A stretch of 64,000 bases of DNA, taken from assembly GCA_017937485.1 (NCBI GenBank), contig JAGBDN010000050.1, positions 19,799-83,798 of the forward strand, given 5' to 3'. This DNA comes from Thermoguttaceae bacterium. Lineage in GTDB: Bacteria > Planctomycetota > Planctomycetia > Pirellulales > Thermoguttaceae. A program made the translations under genes and the position numbers. Below the pieces are notes generated by a model. That model searched no databases. It was not told the DNA's origin and saw only the letters and a program-made list of their open reading frames with translations. Below, in pieces: positions 26,774 to 35,699 of this stretch (position 1 is the first letter of the stretch; the number at the start of each line of letters is the position of its first letter).

Positions 26774-27337
26774 ATGAGCTGCGGATATGTGATTAACGTT
26801 ACGGCTGTCGACCGTCCGGGTATCGTCGCCGGAGTCAGTTCGGCTATTAAAAATTTGGGCGGCAACATCGAGTCGTGCAGCCAAACGGTTCTCGACGGCT
26901 ATTTTACGCTCATTATGACTTTTTCGTTGCAAGAAGCCGTCGACGCGGACGAGTTGAAGGCGAAAGTTTTGCAAGAAAAGGGGCTCGAAGGTTGCCAAGC
27001 GGTTCTTTTTGCGACGACCGAACCGAAAAAAGCGGTCGAAACGCCGGAATCGAACATCTTCGTGATCACCGCGTTTGGTAAAGACTCCGAAGGAATCGTC
27101 GCGCAGTTCACCCGTTACCTCGGCGACAAAGAGATTAATATCGTCGACCTTTACGGCAACATCACTCCGGACGGCGACTTTATGCTGATCGGGCAAGTCG
27201 AAGTGAATCCGAAACTCGACCTCCAAAACATCAAATACGACCTCGAAGCGCTCGGCGAACAAGTCGGCTTCACCGTTCGCATTCAACATAACAATATTTT
27301 TGTCGCGACGAATCACATTCGTCTTAATCGTCGATAA
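26774..27337 (+). CDS. Double-ACT-domain protein, GcvR-like
   Basis: A 187-residue protein of two ACT domains: residues 4-75 (VINVTAVDRPGIVAGVSSAI) and 97-175 (FVITAFGKDSEGIVAQFTRYL). This is the layout of GcvR, the glycine-cleavage repressor accessory protein, and of related amino-acid sensors. ACT dimers usually bind an amino acid at the Gly of the DRPGI turn. There is no DNA-binding domain and no gcv gene in the window, so regulation of glycine cleavage is only a family expectation. AGAGG lies upstream of the ATG at 26774. Confidence 0.85.
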   Translation: MSCGYVINVTAVDRPGIVAGVSSAIKNLGGNIESCSQTVLDGYFTLIMTFSLQEAVDADELKAKVLQEKGLEGCQAVLFATTEPKKAVETPESNIFVITAFGKDSEGIVAQFTRYLGDKEINIVDLYGNITPDGDFMLIGQVEVNPKLDLQNIKYDLEALGEQVGFTVRIQHNNIFVATNHIRLNRR

Positions 27338-27523
27338 AAGTTGGACGAACGAACGCTCGCCGTTTTGCGTTAACAACGAAAACGGCGCGGAAAACGGCGA
27401 CGGCGAACGCGACGTAAAGGGCGGCGCGTTCGTTGAAGGACGTTTTGCGTCTTGAAAACTTGGAAAGTCGGTAAAACGGCGAAGATTAGCGGATTAACGG
27501 AACTGCGCAAAAAGGGGGAAACG

Positions 27524-27937
27524 GTGGAAATTCCTTATATTGGCGAAGAAAAACAGCGCGAACGAATGCTCGCCGACAAATTTATCTGCGACTTGCTCGG
27601 CGTCGAATTGGTCGAGGTCGGCGTCGGGACGGCGCGCGCCGAGCTGACGGTGAGGCCGGAGCATATGAACGGCGTCGGCGTTTGTCAAGGGGGCGTTCTT
27701 TTTTCCATCGCCGACTTTGCGTTCGCCGCCGCCTGCAATTACGCGGAGGAGCCGGTTATCGGGATTGAAGTTTCGATTTCTTACTGCAAAACCGTTAAAA
27801 CCGGCAAAATTGTCGCCGAGGCGACGGAAATTTCTCGCACTCGGACGACGGCGTTGGCCGAAGTTCGCGTTACGGACGAAGCGGGAACGCTCCTTTGCGT
27901 CGCTCGCGGACGCGGTTACGTTCTCCAAGCGCGTTGA
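27524..27937 (+). CDS. PaaI family hotdog thioesterase
   Basis: A 137-residue acyl-CoA thioesterase of the PaaI type. The active-site helix reads HMNGVGVCQGGVLFSIADFA (normally HxNxxGxxHGGxxxxLaD): the Asn and GG are there, but the usual His is Gln. A GTG start at 27524 with AAGGGGG upstream fits the family start. An upstream TTG (27452) would add 24 residues of poor quality. It may be cotranscribed with the ACT protein, 186 bases upstream. Confidence 0.85.
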   Translation: MEIPYIGEEKQRERMLADKFICDLLGVELVEVGVGTARAELTVRPEHMNGVGVCQGGVLFSIADFAFAAACNYAEEPVIGIEVSISYCKTVKTGKIVAEATEISRTRTTALAEVRVTDEAGTLLCVARGRGYVLQAR

Positions 27938-28101
27938 TTGAAACGCCCCGTTTGCTTATTTTGACGTTGGGGCGGCGGGAAGCGCGAACGTCGCGTCGAA
28001 GCGATTTTAACGATCGCGGCGCTTGGCGGGATTATGCGGTCTTTTTGGCGGCGGCGTAAAACGCGACGGAAGGAAACGGGCGGGGAACCGTTCGGGGGGG
28101 C

Positions 28102-28129
28102 TTGACCCGTCGCGTTTTCGGCGCACAAT
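28102..28129 (+). promoter_or_regulatory. Promoter of purH
   Basis: TTGACC at 28102-28107, 16-base spacer, CACAAT at 28124-28129, giving a leader of about 80 bases. No purine riboswitch fold is evident. Confidence 0.55.
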
Positions 28130-28213
28130 AGTAAAAGGACGTGTTTTTCTCAGAAGGCGCGGCGTTTCCTTGTCGGGGGCCGCGATTACGCCAACGTTTA
28201 AGAAAGGTTAAAA

Positions 28214-29773
28214 ATGGATCCTCAAGTTAAGCGCGCGTTGATCAGCGTCAGCGACAAAATGGGCCTCGCCGACTTCGCGAAAGGGCTCGTCGCGGCGGGC
28301 GTTCAACTCTTCAGCACCGGCGGCACGAAGCGTTATCTCGAATCGAACGAGATTCCGGTTACGGACGTTACCGATTACACCGGTTTTCCGGAGATGATGG
28401 ACGGTCGTCTGAAGACGCTGCACCCGAAGGTTCACGGGGGGATCCTTTGCCGTCGCGACGACGAAACCGACATGAAGTCGGCGACCGATCACGGGATCGA
28501 GCCGTTCGAACTCGTCGTCGTCAACCTTTATCCGTTCGAAGCGACGGTCGCGAAAGAAGGCGTTACCGACGCCGAAGCGATCGAAAACATCGACATCGGC
28601 GGCCCGACGATGGTGCGCGCCGCGGCGAAAAACCACCGTTTCGTCGGGATCGTTACTTCGGCCGAGCAATACTCGCGCGTTTTGGAAGAGATTCAACAAA
28701 ACGGCGCGCTCTCGATGCAACTTCGCCGCTCGCTGGCCCGCGACGCGTTCGCGCACACCGCTTCTTACGACGCCGCGATCGCTCGTTATTTCGCCGAACA
28801 CGACGGCGCCGCGGTCTTCCCGAACACGATCTCGTCGGCGATGAAGCTCGTTACGGAACTCCGTTACGGCGAAAACCCGCACCAACGCGCCGCGCTTTAC
28901 GTCGACGCGAAATATAAGGGCGCGTCCGCCGTTACCGCTCGCCAACTGAACGGGAAAGAACTTTCGTACAACAACCTGCTCGACGCCGACGCCGCCTTGG
29001 CGATGGCGCGCTCCTTCGACAAACCGGCGGTCGCGGTCTTGAAGCACAACAACCCGTGCGGCGCCGCCGTCGCCGACACGATCGCCGACGCCGTCCGCAA
29101 GGGAATGGAAGGCGACCCGCTCAGCGCGTTCGGCTCGATTTTGGGCGTCAACCGCGAGGTCGACGAAGAATCGGCGAACTACCTCGCGCAACCGGGGCTC
29201 TTCGTCGAAGCGATCATCGCGCCGTCCTTCTCGCCGAAAGCGTTGGAAATTTTGACGACCGTTCCGAAGTGGAAGGCGAACGTTCGCTTGCTCGAAACCG
29301 GCGAATTCGGCCGCGCTCCGAGCGGTTGGGTCGTTCGTCCGCTGACCGGCGGCGCGCTCCTGCAAGACGGCGACGTCGAAGTCGACCCGGAAGAAGATTG
29401 GCGCGTCGTTACCGAAAAAGCGCCGACCGAAGAGCAAATGCGCGATCTCCGTTTCGGTTGGGAAATGGTTCGACACGTCAAGTCGAACGCGATCGTTCTT
29501 GCGAAAGACGAAGCGCTCGTCGGCGTCGGCGCGGGCCAAATGAGCCGCGTCGACTCGGTTGAAATCTCCGTCGAAAAAGCGGGCGACCGCGCGCAAGGCG
29601 CCGTTCTCGCGTCCGACGCGTTCTTCCCGTTCCCGGACGGTATCGAAGCTGCCAAGGGCGTCGTCGCGGTTATTCAACCGGGCGGCTCGAAGAACGACCA
29701 AGCGGTCATCGACGCTTGCAACAAGCTCGGGATCGCGATGATCTTCACCGGTCGTCGACACTTCAAACACTAG
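28214..29773 (+). CDS. purH: Bifunctional AICAR transformylase / IMP cyclohydrolase
   Basis: Catalyses the last two steps of IMP synthesis: formylation of AICAR with 10-formyl-THF, then ring closure. 519 residues, full length. The N-terminal MGS-like cyclohydrolase domain (1-195) has FSTGGTKRYLE, TGFPEMMDGRLKTLHPKVHGG and NIDIGGPTMVRAAAKN. The transformylase domain has LRYGENPHQ, KHNNPCGAA and QMSRVDSVEI. It is rich in GAC/AAC/TTC codons like other highly expressed genes here. The 10-formyl-THF it needs could come from the formate-THF ligase at 45083-46771. Confidence 0.98.
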   Translation: MDPQVKRALISVSDKMGLADFAKGLVAAGVQLFSTGGTKRYLESNEIPVTDVTDYTGFPEMMDGRLKTLHPKVHGGILCRRDDETDMKSATDHGIEPFELVVVNLYPFEATVAKEGVTDAEAIENIDIGGPTMVRAAAKNHRFVGIVTSAEQYSRVLEEIQQNGALSMQLRRSLARDAFAHTASYDAAIARYFAEHDGAAVFPNTISSAMKLVTELRYGENPHQRAALYVDAKYKGASAVTARQLNGKELSYNNLLDADAALAMARSFDKPAVAVLKHNNPCGAAVADTIADAVRKGMEGDPLSAFGSILGVNREVDEESANYLAQPGLFVEAIIAPSFSPKALEILTTVPKWKANVRLLETGEFGRAPSGWVVRPLTGGALLQDGDVEVDPEEDWRVVTEKAPTEEQMRDLRFGWEMVRHVKSNAIVLAKDEALVGVGAGQMSRVDSVEISVEKAGDRAQGAVLASDAFFPFPDGIEAAKGVVAVIQPGGSKNDQAVIDACNKLGIAMIFTGRRHFKH

Positions 29774-29919
29774 TCGACGACGAACGAACCCCGGCGCCGC
29801 GTTGCAAACGTTAGGCGCCGGCGCTTGCGACAAGCTCGGGAGCGCGACGGTCTTCGCCGGTCGTCGGCGCTTCAAACGCTAGTCGACGGCGAGCGAACGG
29901 GCGCCGGTCGCGTTTGAAA
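29711..29919 (+). repeat. Decayed tandem copy of the purH 3' end
   Basis: Copy 1 (29711-29810) is the last codons, stop and downstream bases of purH. Copy 2 (29821-29919) repeats it in the noncoding gap, 110 bases on. Over the first 78 bases I count 11 differences; nine are A in copy 1 and G in copy 2. Confidence 0.85.
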
Positions 29920-30052
29920 TCGACCGGCGTTCGACCGTTTCATTAGGCGACGATTCGGCGTTTTGGCGTCGCGTCGTCGCGTTCGATTTTATTGAAAGTC
30001 GCCCCGTTTTCAGACGGCGCGACGTCGGGGGAATTGCGCGAACTTTTTCTTT

Positions 30053-32278
30053 ATGAACAACGTCGGAATATCGAAAAAATTGGAGCAAACGGCGCGTCTT
30101 CTCGAGTTTTGCGAAGGCCCGTCGCCGTTGACCGACGAGTTGACGCGAGCGGCGGAACGCGTTTCTCTTCTTGAAATTCCGTTGGAGTTTTTCGCGTCCG
30201 CGGCGACGGACGAGCGCGTCGGCGCCGAGCTTGACGGAGCGCTCGGATATTGGTTTCGCGGCTTTTTTCCCGACGTCGTTTGGGCGTTGCGCGAGACGGT
30301 CGCGACCGGAACGTCGGCGTTGTTCGAGCGGGTCGCGCGGGCGGTCGAGCCGGCGGTCGTCGAGTTGGCGCGAGTTCGTTCGCTCGACTTGCGGGCGTTC
30401 GGATTTTTGCGCGACGCGTTCGGCGTTCGCGACCTCGATTCGTTGAAGCGGGCTTGCGAAGCGGGCGCGCTTTCGCGGTCGCGGGAGTTTTCGCCCGAAA
30501 CGGAACTCGATATTCTCGACGATATTTATTTTTTGAACGCGCTCGATAAAGACGGCGTTCGCGACGGCGAAACGTTGGAGCGGGCGAACGGCGCGAGCGT
30601 CTTCGCGAGCGATTCGTTCGGAAGCGAATTCGCCCGTTTGGCCGCGTTCGACGAACCGGCGCTTCCGCTCGACGACCCGAATTTGATGTTTGGCGCGAAC
30701 GCCGAAGCGTTGGCCGATTTTATCGTTTCGGAATTGCGCAATCCGACGAAAAAACGGGACGTCGCGGCGACGGCGAAAGCGTTGGTTTCCGAGTTCGTCT
30801 CGAAAGAAACGCTCGACGCGGCCCGCGAACAGGCGCTCGGCGTCGTCGGGAAAATTCGGCGATTTTTTGTTCCTCGGGACAATCCGGCGAACGCGCGCTT
30901 GCGTTGGGAGGAAGAGGAGCGGCGACGAGCGAGAGAAACGCGGCGTCGGGAGTCGGCGGGCGGCGCGCAAAGCGGTTCGAACGGCGGACGTTCCGAACAT
31001 TGGGACGGAGCGGTCGCGCCGGACGCTCGAATCGAAGCGGTCGGCCCGCTCGGGCGTTCGGCGGACGCCGTCGCTCGGCTCGACTTTTTGATCGAAACCG
31101 ACGACCCGAAAAGCGCGTTCGAACGGATTAAAAACGCCGTTTTCGTTAAGGAAACGCTCGCGGAGGACGCCCGATTTTTGGCCGTTTCGCTCCGCCCGGA
31201 AGCGTTAGCGCTCCCGTTCAACGCCCGCCCGACGCCGGAAACGCGCCTCTTTTTTTACGCGGCGACCGAGTTCGTTTGGGGCGCCCGCAAACTTTTCCTT
31301 TCGTCGACGCCGAAGTCTTGGGACGCGTTGCGCAAGCGGGCGGAGGAGCGCGGTTGGCGGTTGACGTCGCTCGGGCTTTACTCCGGGGCGCGGCGCTTGG
31401 GGTCGCGAACGGAGCGGCGAATTTACGAGAAACTCGGTTTGCCGGAGATTCCGGTCGAGTTGCGCGAAGGGCGCGTCGAGAGCGATTGGCTCGACGCCGG
31501 GGCGCCGGAGTTGTTGACGCTCGCCGATTTGCGCGGCGATTTGCATTCGCACTCGACGTTCACCGACGGAACCGGCTCGCTCGAAGAGATGGTCGCGGAG
31601 GCGCGGCGGCTTGGACGCGATTACCTCGCCGCGACCGATCACACCAAGAACGTCGTTTCGGTCGGCGGAATGAACGACGCCGAAATTTTGCGTTATTGGG
31701 ATTATATCGACGAGTTGAACGGCGTTTTGCGGCGCGAAGGAATCGATTTTCGCGTTTTGAAGGGCGCGGAAGTCGATATTCTCGACGACGGTTCGCTCGA
31801 TTTGAAAGACGAAACGTTGGCGCGGGCCGATTGGGTCGTCGCGAGCCTGCACTTCGGGCTCGACCAATCGCCGGAACGGTTGCGGCGGCGATACGAAGGC
31901 GCGTTTCGCAATCCGTTCGTCGACGCGATCGGGCACCCGACCGAGCGTCAAATCGGAACGCGCAAGCCGATGGAGGTCGACGTCGAGTTTCTCGTCGAGT
32001 CGGCGGCGCGGTTCGGAAAATGTCTCGAACTGAACTCGCAACCTCGGCGGCTCGATTTGGACGTCGACGGTTTGATCGCGGCGAAAAAAGCGGGCGTTCC
32101 GGTCGTTATTTCGACCGACTCGCATTCTCCGGCGCACCTTGCTTACTTGCGTTTCGGCGTCGAGCAAGCGCGACGCGCCGGCCTGACGCGCTCCGACGTC
32201 GCGAACGCGCGTTCGTTCGCCGAGTTGACCGAGTTGCGCGCCGAGTTAAAGCGGCGGAGCGGACGCGGCGAAAGTTGA
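30053..32278 (+). CDS. PolX-like protein: degenerate polymerase-beta domain fused to an intact PHP domain
   Basis: A 741-residue protein with the architecture of bacterial family X polymerases (usual length about 570). The N-terminal HhH-like region (1-230) is divergent. The palm region, which in active enzymes reads GSxRRxKexxGDIDIL, reads GPLGRSADAVARLDFL (about residues 328-345), so one of the paired metal-binding Asp is lost; the third Asp (normally VDLR) falls in FNARPTPETRLF and is also absent. The following thumb part is still family-like (LTSLGLYSGARR, SRTERRIYEKLGLPEIPVELRE). The PHP domain keeps its metal ligands: GDLHSHSTFTDG, AATDHTK, GAEVDIL, SLHFG, GHPTE and STDSHS. I expect a PHP nuclease or phosphoesterase without normal polymerisation. 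No ribosome site is obvious. The gene downstream begins 36 bases later. Confidence 0.85.
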   Translation: MNNVGISKKLEQTARLLEFCEGPSPLTDELTRAAERVSLLEIPLEFFASAATDERVGAELDGALGYWFRGFFPDVVWALRETVATGTSALFERVARAVEPAVVELARVRSLDLRAFGFLRDAFGVRDLDSLKRACEAGALSRSREFSPETELDILDDIYFLNALDKDGVRDGETLERANGASVFASDSFGSEFARLAAFDEPALPLDDPNLMFGANAEALADFIVSELRNPTKKRDVAATAKALVSEFVSKETLDAAREQALGVVGKIRRFFVPRDNPANARLRWEEEERRRARETRRRESAGGAQSGSNGGRSEHWDGAVAPDARIEAVGPLGRSADAVARLDFLIETDDPKSAFERIKNAVFVKETLAEDARFLAVSLRPEALALPFNARPTPETRLFFYAATEFVWGARKLFLSSTPKSWDALRKRAEERGWRLTSLGLYSGARRLGSRTERRIYEKLGLPEIPVELREGRVESDWLDAGAPELLTLADLRGDLHSHSTFTDGTGSLEEMVAEARRLGRDYLAATDHTKNVVSVGGMNDAEILRYWDYIDELNGVLRREGIDFRVLKGAEVDILDDGSLDLKDETLARADWVVASLHFGLDQSPERLRRRYEGAFRNPFVDAIGHPTERQIGTRKPMEVDVEFLVESAARFGKCLELNSQPRRLDLDVDGLIAAKKAGVPVVISTDSHSPAHLAYLRFGVEQARRAGLTRSDVANARSFAELTELRAELKRRSGRGES

Positions 32279-32313
32279 AATTTTAAAGCGAATATTTGGT
32301 CTTGTTGAAAACG

Positions 32314-35300
32314 ATGAATAGATTGACGACGTTTTTGGGGCGGTTTTGCGTTTTGGCGGCGTTGATCGCGGCGCCTTGGGCCAACGTGGGCGTCGACGCT
32401 AGAAATTTCCGAATTTTGCTTTATTTAGCGTTGGCAAGCGGGATTTTCGCCTTCGTTTCGCTTTGGGCGACGCCGCGTCGCGAACGCCGAACGAACTCTT
32501 ATTGGGGGACGCTCGCGACGGCGATTCCGTTGGCGTTGGGGTTGGCGCTGGGCGTCGCGCAGGTTCTCCCGCTTTCCGAAGAGACCTTGGCCCGCGTTTC
32601 GCCCCGCGTTCTCGAGCTGAAAGCCGAGCTTTTGCCCCCCGATTGCGACGAGGCCGCCGAAGTTCCGTCGCTCGACGCGTTCGCCGACGCCGAATTTCGG
32701 GCGCCCGCTTTGCTCGACGAAGCGGAGGAAGCGGCGTTGCGCGAGTCGTTGAGCGAACCGTTTCCGTTCGACCCGGACGCTCCGCTCGATTTGCAAAGCG
32801 CGACGGCGGTCGACGCGGCGGTCGAACGAGCGTTTTTGCCCGCCGACGCTCCGGCGCGGAACGCTTGGGGGCGAACGATCAGCGTTTATCCGCTCGCGAC
32901 GCGTCAAATGATTTTGACTTTTGGGACGGCGTTCATCGTCTTTCTGTCGGCGGCGATTTTGTTCAATACGAGCGCGTCGCGCCGTTTCCTTTGGAGCGCG
33001 GTCGCGTTGAACGGTTTGGCGGTCGCGCTCTTTTGCCTCGCCGGGCGCGCGAATCCGGCGATTTTCGAGAACGACGCGGTCGCCGATTGGTTGGGCGAAA
33101 AACGTTTCACGCCGTTCGAGCGGCTTTTCGTCGACGTCGAGTCGGTTCGACCGTTGGAAGCGAACAAGGAAATCGTCGCGACGAAGGCGCGGTACGGAAT
33201 GTACGTCTGCAAAAACGCTGCCGCCGGCTACTTGGTTTTGTGCTTGGCGGCGGCGCTCGGGCTCGCCGTTTCGGCGTTTTTGAAAACGGCGCGCGTTCTC
33301 GACAAAGAGCGGGCCGAACGCAAGCGCGAGCAAGCCGAGGAAGAGCGGTGGAGCGACGTTTACGAGATTCGGCGCGACGCCTTTTGGAAACGGGCGTTAG
33401 GCGACTTTTTCGACCTCTTCGACCGTCGATTCGTCGGTTGGAGCGCCGTCGCCGGTTTGATTTTCGGCGCGATTTTCGCCTCGTTGTCGCGCGGCGCTTC
33501 GGTCGCGGCGTTCGTCGGGTTTGTCGGCGCGTTGGGCGTTCTCGCGATTCGAAAAGAAGGGCGGCGTTACTGGCCGGCGGTCGCGGCGACGGGCGCGGTC
33601 GGTTTGGCGTTGGTCGTTTGGACGGGATTGGCGCAACGGGTCGACGCGCGGATGGCGACGATCGTCGAGGAAGACGTCGAAACGGGCGAAACGGCGGTTG
33701 AAAGCGATTCGCGTTGGGAGAATTGGCGTTGTTCCGCGGAAGTTTCTCGCGAGTATCCTTGGTTCGGCTCCGGTTTGGGGACGTATTCCATCGCGAATTA
33801 TTACAACGACACGGCCTTAAAATTCGGCGGTTTGTTTTATTACGCCGAAAACTCGTTCGTGCAAACGCGCTTGGAGACGGGAAACGTCGGCGTCGCGCTG
33901 TACGTTTTGACTTACGTCGCGCTTTTGGTTTGCGTCGGACGTTTGCTCGTCGGCAAGCGGAGTCGCGAGACGTTGGCGATCGGTTGCGGCGGCGTTTGCC
34001 TTCTTCTCGGGCAATTTTTGGCGTCGATGGGCGATTTCGGCATTTATTTTCCGGCGAATCTTTTCCTTTTCGCGGCGCTTTGCGGGTCTTGCGTCGCGCG
34101 GAAAAACGTTCGAAAATGGGAAAAACTGGAAGCGGCGCGAGCGAAAGCGGAAACGCGTTCCCAAGCGATTCGCGAAGAGCGTCGAGCGACTCGACGCGAA
34201 TTGGTCGGCGCGGCGGCGACGTCGGCGCTGTTGGTCGGCGCGTTGCTGGGCGGACGTTGGGCGTTAAGCGAGAACGCCGACGCCGTCGAACGAACGCGGC
34301 TTTTAGACGGGCGCGACGAGATAAAGCGTTTGATTAAAAACGTCGATAAGGCGACGACGGGGGACGGCGATGGGTTTTTCGCGCTTCCGTCGTCGGGAAC
34401 GCTCGACGTGTTGATCGACGAAGCGCGTTCGTTCGTCGAGCGCCGCGACGACTCGTACGAGCTTCGCGCCGCGTTAGCCTATTTGGAGCTGGCGCGTTTC
34501 CGAATCGTTCAGTTCGAGGCTTGGCGCGAAGCGAATCCAACGGCGACCGACCAAGAGCTTTGGGCGCAAACGGCGCCGGAATCTTGGGAGGCGGCGTTGC
34601 GACATTATCGACGTTTGGGAATGAACGGCGCGGCGGCTTCGATACGCTCGACCGAAGCGATCGTCGAGGCGTTTCCGCAAATTTTGGCCGATTGGACGGC
34701 GGCGCGTCGCGTTTGCCCGCTGGAAGTCGCGTCGCACGTCAAAATTGCCGAAACGTTGGCGTCGTCGACGCCGATCGTTTGGGTGCGAGAGCGCGAAGCG
34801 GTGGAATTGGCGGCGCGACGAACGGCTAAAGCGGCGCTGTTCGATTCTCGTGCGCTTTTCAACGCCGGGCGCGAGCTTTTCCGCGCCGACGTCGATTTCC
34901 TTTGGCCGAAGTTTTGGCGGCGAAGCGCGGAGTTTTCGCTCCCTTGTTGGACGTCGATTTTGACCGCGATCGAGTTGGGGGTTCCGGCTTCCAAGCAAGA
35001 GGCGGTCGTCGCCGAGATTATGCCGAACGATCCGAGGAAGGCGCGAGCGGCGTTGGCGAGTTATTATGGAAAAAGGAACAAAACGCCGCTTTTCGCCGCG
35101 TTGATGAAAAGCGCGGAAGTCGTCTTTGAAACGACGCCGCAAGAAGAACGAGACGACGTTTACTTTACCGAACGCGCTTTTTTTGAAAAATATCGCGAAA
35201 ATTACGAGGCCGCGGAAGCCGACTTCCGCAACGCGTTAAAGTTGCGTCCCGACTCGTTCGAAAGAAAATTGGACTTGGCGGTTTTGCTTTGCGAGCAAAC

Positions 35301-35517
35301 GAGGCTCTTGCAAAAGGACGAAGAATGCGTTAAACTGTTGCGAGAGATTGCCGACAACGCGTCGGGGAGTCTTAAACGTCAAGCCGAAACTTGGTTGCAA
35401 CGCGCCGAACGGAATTTGCTCCGCAGTCAAGCGCGCGCCAAGCGAGCGGAAAAGGCGCGGAGCGAGGAAAACGCCGCTTCGACCGAGCCGTTGGAAGAAA
35501 CGGAAAACCCGGAATAA
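32314..35517 (+). CDS. O-antigen-ligase-like membrane protein with TPR-like C-terminus
   Basis: A 1067-residue protein. Residues 5-640 hold roughly ten to twelve membrane helices with a long periplasmic-type loop (about 90-190). The Wzy_C/WaaL-type motif is in the loop before the last helices: SRWENWRCSAEVSREYPWFGSGLGTY, then ENSFVQTRLETGNVG. The C-terminal 400 residues are soluble and helical, with a TPR-like pair near the end (YEAAEADFRNALKLRPD). Family members polymerise or ligate surface glycans at the outer face of the inner membrane. The gene starts 36 bases after the PolX-like gene and probably shares its mRNA; the functional link, if any, is unknown. ATG 32314 preferred over TTG 32296. 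Confidence 0.85.
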   Translation: MNRLTTFLGRFCVLAALIAAPWANVGVDARNFRILLYLALASGIFAFVSLWATPRRERRTNSYWGTLATAIPLALGLALGVAQVLPLSEETLARVSPRVLELKAELLPPDCDEAAEVPSLDAFADAEFRAPALLDEAEEAALRESLSEPFPFDPDAPLDLQSATAVDAAVERAFLPADAPARNAWGRTISVYPLATRQMILTFGTAFIVFLSAAILFNTSASRRFLWSAVALNGLAVALFCLAGRANPAIFENDAVADWLGEKRFTPFERLFVDVESVRPLEANKEIVATKARYGMYVCKNAAAGYLVLCLAAALGLAVSAFLKTARVLDKERAERKREQAEEERWSDVYEIRRDAFWKRALGDFFDLFDRRFVGWSAVAGLIFGAIFASLSRGASVAAFVGFVGALGVLAIRKEGRRYWPAVAATGAVGLALVVWTGLAQRVDARMATIVEEDVETGETAVESDSRWENWRCSAEVSREYPWFGSGLGTYSIANYYNDTALKFGGLFYYAENSFVQTRLETGNVGVALYVLTYVALLVCVGRLLVGKRSRETLAIGCGGVCLLLGQFLASMGDFGIYFPANLFLFAALCGSCVARKNVRKWEKLEAARAKAETRSQAIREERRATRRELVGAAATSALLVGALLGGRWALSENADAVERTRLLDGRDEIKRLIKNVDKATTGDGDGFFALPSSGTLDVLIDEARSFVERRDDSYELRAALAYLELARFRIVQFEAWREANPTATDQELWAQTAPESWEAALRHYRRLGMNGAAASIRSTEAIVEAFPQILADWTAARRVCPLEVASHVKIAETLASSTPIVWVREREAVELAARRTAKAALFDSRALFNAGRELFRADVDFLWPKFWRRSAEFSLPCWTSILTAIELGVPASKQEAVVAEIMPNDPRKARAALASYYGKRNKTPLFAALMKSAEVVFETTPQEERDDVYFTERAFFEKYRENYEAAEADFRNALKLRPDSFERKLDLAVLLCEQTRLLQKDEECVKLLREIADNASGSLKRQAETWLQRAERNLLRSQARAKRAEKARSEENAASTEPLEETENPE

Positions 35518-35699
35518 TCGTCGCAAACGGAACAAGCGCGGAAAGAGGCGAACCTTGGCCCGCGTCTTTAGTTATAATTAATTAACGATAACACGGCGTC
35601 GCGCGAGAAAAGTCGGGCGGCGTTTTACTAAAATCGAGCGAACCGACGACGCGCGAACGCAACGAGTTTTCGACGCGTCGCAATAGAAAGTGAAAAACG

